This document shows, in pieces, positions 42,593 through 46,332 of a stretch of DNA of 46,332 nucleotides. The DNA lies in NCBI GenBank assembly GCA_025056355.1, contig JANWWI010000014.1, positions 1-46,332 of the forward strand, read 5' to 3'. The position numbers were made by a program, and so were the translations under genes. The notes under the pieces were generated by a model that saw only the letters and a list, made by a program, of their open reading frames with translations, ran no database searches and was not told the DNA's origin. The first letter of the stretch is position 1. Every line of letters starts with the position of its first letter. This DNA comes from Casimicrobiaceae bacterium. GTDB taxonomy: Bacteria; Pseudomonadota; Gammaproteobacteria; Burkholderiales; Casimicrobiaceae.

Positions 42593-44554
42593 ATGAGCAC
42601 GGAAAGCCTCACCCCCTTCGCGCATCTCAAACTGCGCACCGACACCGACGGCATCCTCTGGGTCGGCATCGATGTGGCCGGGGCAGCGGTGAATACGCTC
42701 GGTGCGGCGCTGCGCGTGGAGCTTGCGCAGCTACTCGATCGCTTGGCTGTCAGCGCGCCCAAAGGCGTGGTCTTTTACTCGGAGAAGGCAAGCGGTTTCA
42801 TCGCCGGGGCCGATGTCCACGAGTTTCAATCGATCGCGCGCAACAACGATGCCGAGGCCGCCAAGCGCCTGGTGGTCGAGGGCTACGAGCTGTTCGAGCG
42901 GCTTGCGACGGTGCCTTATCCGACCCTCGCGCTCATTCGCGGCTTTTGCATGGGGGGCGGGCTTGAGCTTGCGCTGGCTTGCCGCTATCGGGTGGCCGTG
43001 GATGAGCCCGCCACCAAGCTCGGACTGCCGGAAGTGATGCTTGGCATCCTGCCCGGCTGGGGTGGGGTGAAGCGCCTGCCGCAGGTGGTGGGTGCGCCAG
43101 CTGCGTTCGATCTGATGCTCACGGGCAAGACGGTCGACGCACGCCGTGCCAAGCAGCTCGGCCTGGTCGATGAGGCGGTGCCCTACCGCATCATGTGGAA
43201 CACCGCGCGCGGCGTTTTGCTCAAGGCCGCACCGCCCAGGCGCCTGCCCTTCGCGCAAAAGCTGCTTACCGAGAGCCCGCTTCGCCACTTCGTGGCCCGG
43301 CAGGCCGAACGCCAAGTGGCCAAGCGGGTGCGGCGCGAGCACTACCCGGCCCCCTACGCGATCATCGAGCTCTGGCGTCGTCACGACGGCGATGTCCGCC
43401 GGCCCGCACCCGCCGAGCCGTGTTCCCTCGAACAGCTGCTTGCGCATCCGACCGCGCGTCAACTGATCCGGGTGTTTGGCCTCCGTGAGGCGCTCAAAGC
43501 CCAGGCTAAGGGCATCGATTTCACGGCGCACCATGTCCATGTGGTCGGCGCCGGCGTGATGGGCGGCGATATTGCCGCCTGGTGCGCGCTTTCGGGACTG
43601 CGGGTGACGCTCGAGGATCTCGATGCAGCGCGGATTGCCCCGGCGTTTCGCCGCGCGCATGAGCTTTTCACGAAGCGTCTGCGTGACCCCCGGCGAGTGC
43701 GGGACGCCATGGACCGGCTGGCACCGGATCCGCGCGGCCACGGGGCCACGAAGGCCGATCTGATCATCGAGGCGGTTGTCGAGCAACTCGAAGTCAAGCG
43801 CGCGGTCTTTGCGCGCCTCGAAGCGCGCGCTCGGCCCGAGGCGGTGCTCGCGACCAATACCTCCTCGATCCCGCTTGAGCAGATCGCCACGGCCTTAGAG
43901 CGCCCGCAGCGGCTGGTCGGGATCCACTTTTTCAACCCGGTGGCGCAGATGATGCTCGTCGAGGTCATTCGCGGTGCGCAGACCGACGCTGAACTCGTGC
44001 GGCGCGCGACAGCCTTTGTCGCGCAGATCGACAAGCTGCCGCTCATCTGCAAGAGCGCGCCCGGCTTCTGGGTCAACCGCATTTTGGCGCCGTATCTGAC
44101 CGAGGCGATGCGCTGCCTCGATGAAGGCCTTGCGCCCGAGACCATCGATGAGGCTGCGCTCGCCTACGGCATGCCGATGGGGCCGGTGGAGCTGGCCGAT
44201 GTGGTCGGGCTCGATGTGTGCGCGGCGGTGGGTCGAATGGTTGGAGGTGAATCGGTGCTGCGCGCGCCGCCAAAGAAGCTCGCGGAAAAAGTCGCCGCCG
44301 GGCAGCTTGGCAAAAAGACCGGTCAAGGCTTTTACCGCTGGGTGGATGGCAAGCCGCAAAAAAGCCCGGTCGGCGCAGCCCCGCCGAGCTTGAGCGAGCG
44401 GCTCATGAACCCGCTGCTCGATGAGGCCGAGCGGGCCCTGGCCGAAGGCGTGGTCGAAAGCGCCGATCTGGCCGATGCCGGCGCCATCTTTGGCTGCGGC
44501 TTTGCCCCCTTCCGCGGCGGGCCGATCAACGTGCGGCGGGAAGGCGCGAGGTAA
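42593..44554 (+). CDS. fadJ: Multifunctional enoyl-CoA hydratase / 3-hydroxyacyl-CoA dehydrogenase, FadJ/FadB type
   Basis: The protein performs the hydration and oxidation steps of beta-oxidation. The N-terminal crotonase domain has the two catalytic glutamates, E125 in GGGLELAL and E147 in GLPEVMLG. The dehydrogenase part has the NAD motif GAGVMGG (319-325) and catalytic H445 and E457 in GIHFFNPVAQMMLVEV. At 653 residues it is shorter than E. coli FadJ or FadB (over 710): it stops right after the GFAPFRGGPI motif of the last helical domain. The ATG two bases after the thiolase stop codon is chosen; a TTG at 42587 would overlap that stop. Confidence 0.92.
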   Translation: MSTESLTPFAHLKLRTDTDGILWVGIDVAGAAVNTLGAALRVELAQLLDRLAVSAPKGVVFYSEKASGFIAGADVHEFQSIARNNDAEAAKRLVVEGYELFERLATVPYPTLALIRGFCMGGGLELALACRYRVAVDEPATKLGLPEVMLGILPGWGGVKRLPQVVGAPAAFDLMLTGKTVDARRAKQLGLVDEAVPYRIMWNTARGVLLKAAPPRRLPFAQKLLTESPLRHFVARQAERQVAKRVRREHYPAPYAIIELWRRHDGDVRRPAPAEPCSLEQLLAHPTARQLIRVFGLREALKAQAKGIDFTAHHVHVVGAGVMGGDIAAWCALSGLRVTLEDLDAARIAPAFRRAHELFTKRLRDPRRVRDAMDRLAPDPRGHGATKADLIIEAVVEQLEVKRAVFARLEARARPEAVLATNTSSIPLEQIATALERPQRLVGIHFFNPVAQMMLVEVIRGAQTDAELVRRATAFVAQIDKLPLICKSAPGFWVNRILAPYLTEAMRCLDEGLAPETIDEAALAYGMPMGPVELADVVGLDVCAAVGRMVGGESVLRAPPKKLAEKVAAGQLGKKTGQGFYRWVDGKPQKSPVGAAPPSLSERLMNPLLDEAERALAEGVVESADLADAGAIFGCGFAPFRGGPINVRREGAR

Positions 44555-44604
44555 GGCCCCCCACCGCTTGACCGTGTCGGCCGGGGCGCCGCACCTCCCA
44601 CACA

Positions 44605-44626
44605 GGCGCGGCACGGGGGCCGCGCC
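44605..44626 (+). terminator. GC hairpin after the beta-oxidation operon
   Basis: GGCGCGGC-ACGGGG-GCCGCGCC forms a perfect eight-pair stem 50 bases after the fadJ stop codon. It has no U-tract, so it may only mark or protect the transcript end. Confidence 0.4.
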
Positions 44627-44702
44627 GAAGGCGACCGAAATTGCATCGGCCTTTTCAAAACATCACTCGAACCATGTGCGAGATCGATCAAAGCGAACTC
44701 GT

Positions 44703-44733
44703 TATACTTGTACTACGTCACAACGTTTGAACG
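44703..44733 (+). promoter_or_regulatory. Candidate promoter and operator of the toxin-antitoxin operon
   Basis: A good -10 hexamer TATACT lies at 44703-44708; no convincing -35 is found at the right distance. About 15 bases downstream lies the ten-base palindrome CGTTTGAACG (44724-44733), followed by a strong ribosome binding site GAGGAGGT. Toxin-antitoxin operons are usually repressed by the antitoxin at such a site; the assignment is inferred. Confidence 0.4.
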
Positions 44734-44747
44734 AGGAGGTACCGTCG

Positions 44748-44972
44748 ATGCTTGCCGTCCGCCTGCCGCCTGAGGTGGAAAGCCGCCTCGAAGCCTTGGC
44801 CAAAGCCACTGGGCGAACCAAGTCGTTCTACGTTCGTGAGGCCATTCTCGAGCATCTGGACGATCTTGAGGACCTCTATCTCGCCGAACAGCGCCTGATC
44901 GAGATTCGGGCCGGTCGCAGCCGCACCTACACGTTGGAAGAAGTCGAACGCGACCTTGGCTTGGCAGATTGA
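44748..44972 (+). CDS. RelB/ParD-like ribbon-helix-helix antitoxin
   Basis: The 74-residue product begins with MLAVRLPPEVESRLEALAKATGRTKSFYVREAI in pattern, a ribbon-helix-helix DNA-binding domain with the beta strand LAVRLPPEV, followed by a helical acidic tail (EHLDDLEDLYLAEQRL) that would wrap the toxin. It has a strong GAGGAGGT site. It overlaps the toxin gene by 17 bases. Together they form a type II module, with the antitoxin encoded first. Confidence 0.87.
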   Translation: MLAVRLPPEVESRLEALAKATGRTKSFYVREAILEHLDDLEDLYLAEQRLIEIRAGRSRTYTLEEVERDLGLAD

Positions 44973-45225
44973 GATTGGCGACAGGGCCAAGAAAGACTTG
45001 GCTGCTCTGGACAAGGTTGTCGCCAAGCGCATCACGGCCTTTCTGCGAGAGCGCGTCGCCAAGCTCGACGACCCACGCAGCATCGGCGACGCCCTCAAAG
45101 GCTCCACGCTTGGGGTCTTCTGGAAGTACCGCGTCGGTGACTATCGGATCATCGCGAGCATCGAGGATCAAGTGCTGCGCATCCTCGTGGTACGCGTCGG
45201 CCACCGCAAGGACGTCTACCGCTGA
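44956..45225 (+). CDS. RelE/ParE-family toxin
   Basis: The 89-residue basic protein matches the RelE/ParE fold: IGDRAKKDLAALDKVVAKRI (two N-terminal helices), the LKGSTLGVFWKYRVGDYRIIA strand region, and the C-terminal VVRVGHRKDVY with the basic catalytic residues of RelE-type mRNA interferases. The start is a TTG within the end of the antitoxin gene, giving the common MAWQIE start; it has no ribosome binding site of its own and depends on coupling. Whether it cuts mRNA (RelE) or inhibits gyrase (ParE) is not decided, though HRKDVY favours RelE. Confidence 0.87.
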   Translation: MAWQIEIGDRAKKDLAALDKVVAKRITAFLRERVAKLDDPRSIGDALKGSTLGVFWKYRVGDYRIIASIEDQVLRILVVRVGHRKDVYR

Positions 45226-45768
45226 ATTGCCGTAGCCCGTGGCTGACGCGGCATGCGCGGGCATCTCACGCGCTGTTTCGGACAATCTACCGCCTCTAGA
45301 CCATCAAGCAAGCCCTTACGATAGAAGCCTTAAGCTCGTCCCGCAGCGCTAGTGCGTCGTCTAAGTCGATCTCGGTCGGCCCTGCTCGAAAAGCTAGGAA
45401 GTCTGCGACACGTAAAGGCTTGCTGGGCCAAAAATAGACGCTTGGACGTCTTAGTGTCCTGCCCTAAACAATTGCGTACAAACCAAGCGGCTAACCCCCC
45501 TCAGCATCGGTAACCGAATCAGACTAACCGCCGACTCCATTTTTCCAATGATGGTTCCGCGGTTCCTTTTTTGACTCCGCAAGCGCGTACCTTTGTGTAC
45601 CGCACCGCTGTCAGTCGAACCCCAATCTCGCCGCATCGGCCGACATTGCGCCGGGCGAGACCTTTTAGACGGACTGTTAGCTCCGTCTGTTTTACTCGCA
45701 ACATCTCGCGATGCGGTGCATCTGCAATCGGTGCTAGCCTCAGCTTTCAAAGGAAAAACGCAAGTCCG
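45226..45768. other. Lower-GC stretch without a confident gene; gene remnants likely
   Basis: No complete gene is convincing in these 543 bases. On the minus strand, 45296-45463 holds a 55-codon stop-to-stop frame without a start codon whose content looks protein-like (RRPSVYFWPSKPLRVADF, then EIDLDDALALRDELK), possibly the tail of a broken gene. A hairpin AGACGGA-N8-TCCGTCT followed by GTTTTA lies at 45667-45694. Base composition is visibly less GC-rich than to the left. Other open frames here have arginine/serine-rich filler content. Confidence 0.45.
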
Positions 45769-46332
45769 TCAAGGCGTTCGCCTTCGCGAGACGAACAAAA
45801 TCAAGTAAGCTGCATTGACGTTCTCTGCTTCCGCACGCAACCGCTCCCTTTGACCGATGGGTAACGGTTTTAACCGCTCCGGATGCGACTTGAGCACCAG
45901 TTGCCGACGCTTTAGTTCAATCGACTCCCAGGAGGAGTTGACCGCAGCGGCAAAAATATTCGATGCAACCTCGATGGTAATTCGTCGAGCTGCCTCCGTC
46001 GTCGACTCGGTTGCAAAAACTGTTGGCTTAGACCGTCGTGCTCTGTAGCGTGCGGAGGTCGGCGTTGCAATGGCTCGGGATGCCTTGTCAACGATTTGTT
46101 CCCAAAGCTCCGACTGCTTGGGTTCGGTATTACGCCGCGGTAGCTCCCTGGCAGACGCCGACGAAGGGCCAGCAACATCGTTGATTGCTGTCAACACTTT
46201 CGACAAAAGTGCTATCGCTCTAGAAGTGTTTCGCTGCCTTAACTCATGCTCGAGTAATTTGAGGACCTCGACGTTGGTATGAGACCGGGAAAACAGTGCC
46301 TCCAGGTGCCCTATTGTAAGCTGCCTATATGG
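45769..46332 (-). CDS. Unrecognised protein, C-terminal part, with degenerate J-domain-like tail; N-terminus beyond window
   Basis: The minus-strand frame is open from the right window edge to a TGA at 45769-45771 (187 codons). An apparent TTG start at 46206 is probably internal, because the upstream 42 codons look coding (TIGHLEALFSR, then LKLLEHELRQRNTSRAIALL). The middle is Ser/Thr/Arg-rich and perhaps disordered. The last 45 residues resemble helices II and III of a J domain: LKRRQLVLKSHPERL, then ERLRAEAENVNAAYLIL, with HPE in place of the HPD that activates Hsp70. I do not recognise the full protein. Its GC content is lower than that of the core genes. Confidence 0.5.
   Translation of the reverse strand, partial: PYRQLTIGHLEALFSRSHTNVEVLKLLEHELRQRNTSRAIALLSKVLTAINDVAGPSSASARELPRRNTEPKQSELWEQIVDKASRAIATPTSARYRARRSKPTVFATESTTEAARRITIEVASNIFAAAVNSSWESIELKRRQLVLKSHPERLKPLPIGQRERLRAEAENVNAAYLILFVSRRRTP

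Noticed and set aside
45451-45864. Several open frames of 60-100 codons on both strands
   Set aside because: They overlap one another, have filler-like composition and no ribosome binding sites or recognisable motifs.

Overview
This is a GC-rich chromosomal stretch from a Proteobacterium, most likely a member of the Betaproteobacteria close to Burkholderiales. The main reasons are the divergent gatCAB / mreBCD-mrdA-rodA arrangement, the nadD-rsfS-rlmH-maf-rng string, an atpI-led F-type ATP synthase operon and a PsrA-type TetR regulator of beta-oxidation. No species can be named from the sequence. Nearly all of the window is conserved, tightly packed core genome; only the last 1.6 kb looks accessory.

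Layout. Positions 1-16733 carry eighteen genes, all on the minus strand, so transcription runs right to left. The first block is the cell-shape set mreB, mreC, mreD, mrdA (PBP2), rodA and rlpA, which runs by 4-base overlaps straight into the envelope genes tolB, pal and cpoB. After these come mutY, a YeeE/TsuA-type sulfur transporter, phenylalanine hydroxylase (phhA), nadD, rsfS, rlmH, maf, rng and the start of a DUF4230 gene cut by the left edge. From 17052 the plus strand carries gatCAB (tRNA-dependent amidotransferase), a short Omp85/TamA-like outer-membrane barrel protein and a three-gene TRAP transporter (DctP, DctQ and an unusually long DctM).

The middle holds a minus-strand trio (secreted alpha/beta hydrolase, YciA-type thioesterase, Prx5-type peroxiredoxin), followed on the plus strand by a HisN-type phosphatase, a thermonuclease-like gene with an apparent frameshift and two tandem 38-base hairpin repeats, and a wzm/wzt-type ABC exporter pair. 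The complete atpIBEFHAGDC operon follows, with a recognisable promoter, an internal terminator-like hairpin between atpE and atpF, and a terminator after atpC. Next are glpD and an elongator tRNA-Met.

The right part holds a TetR regulator whose promoter lies inside a 36-base palindrome, followed by a thiolase and a FadJ-type multifunctional enzyme, together a self-contained fatty-acid beta-oxidation module. It ends with a RelB/RelE-type toxin-antitoxin pair and a lower-GC stretch. That stretch contains gene fragments and the C-terminal part of an unrecognised protein with a degenerate J-domain-like tail that runs off the right edge.

Most genes are assigned from conserved motifs read by eye. 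Start codons of nadD, phhA, the YeeE gene, the Omp85-like gene and tetR are choices among alternatives. No clearly novel multi-gene system is visible; the best leads are listed in the findings.
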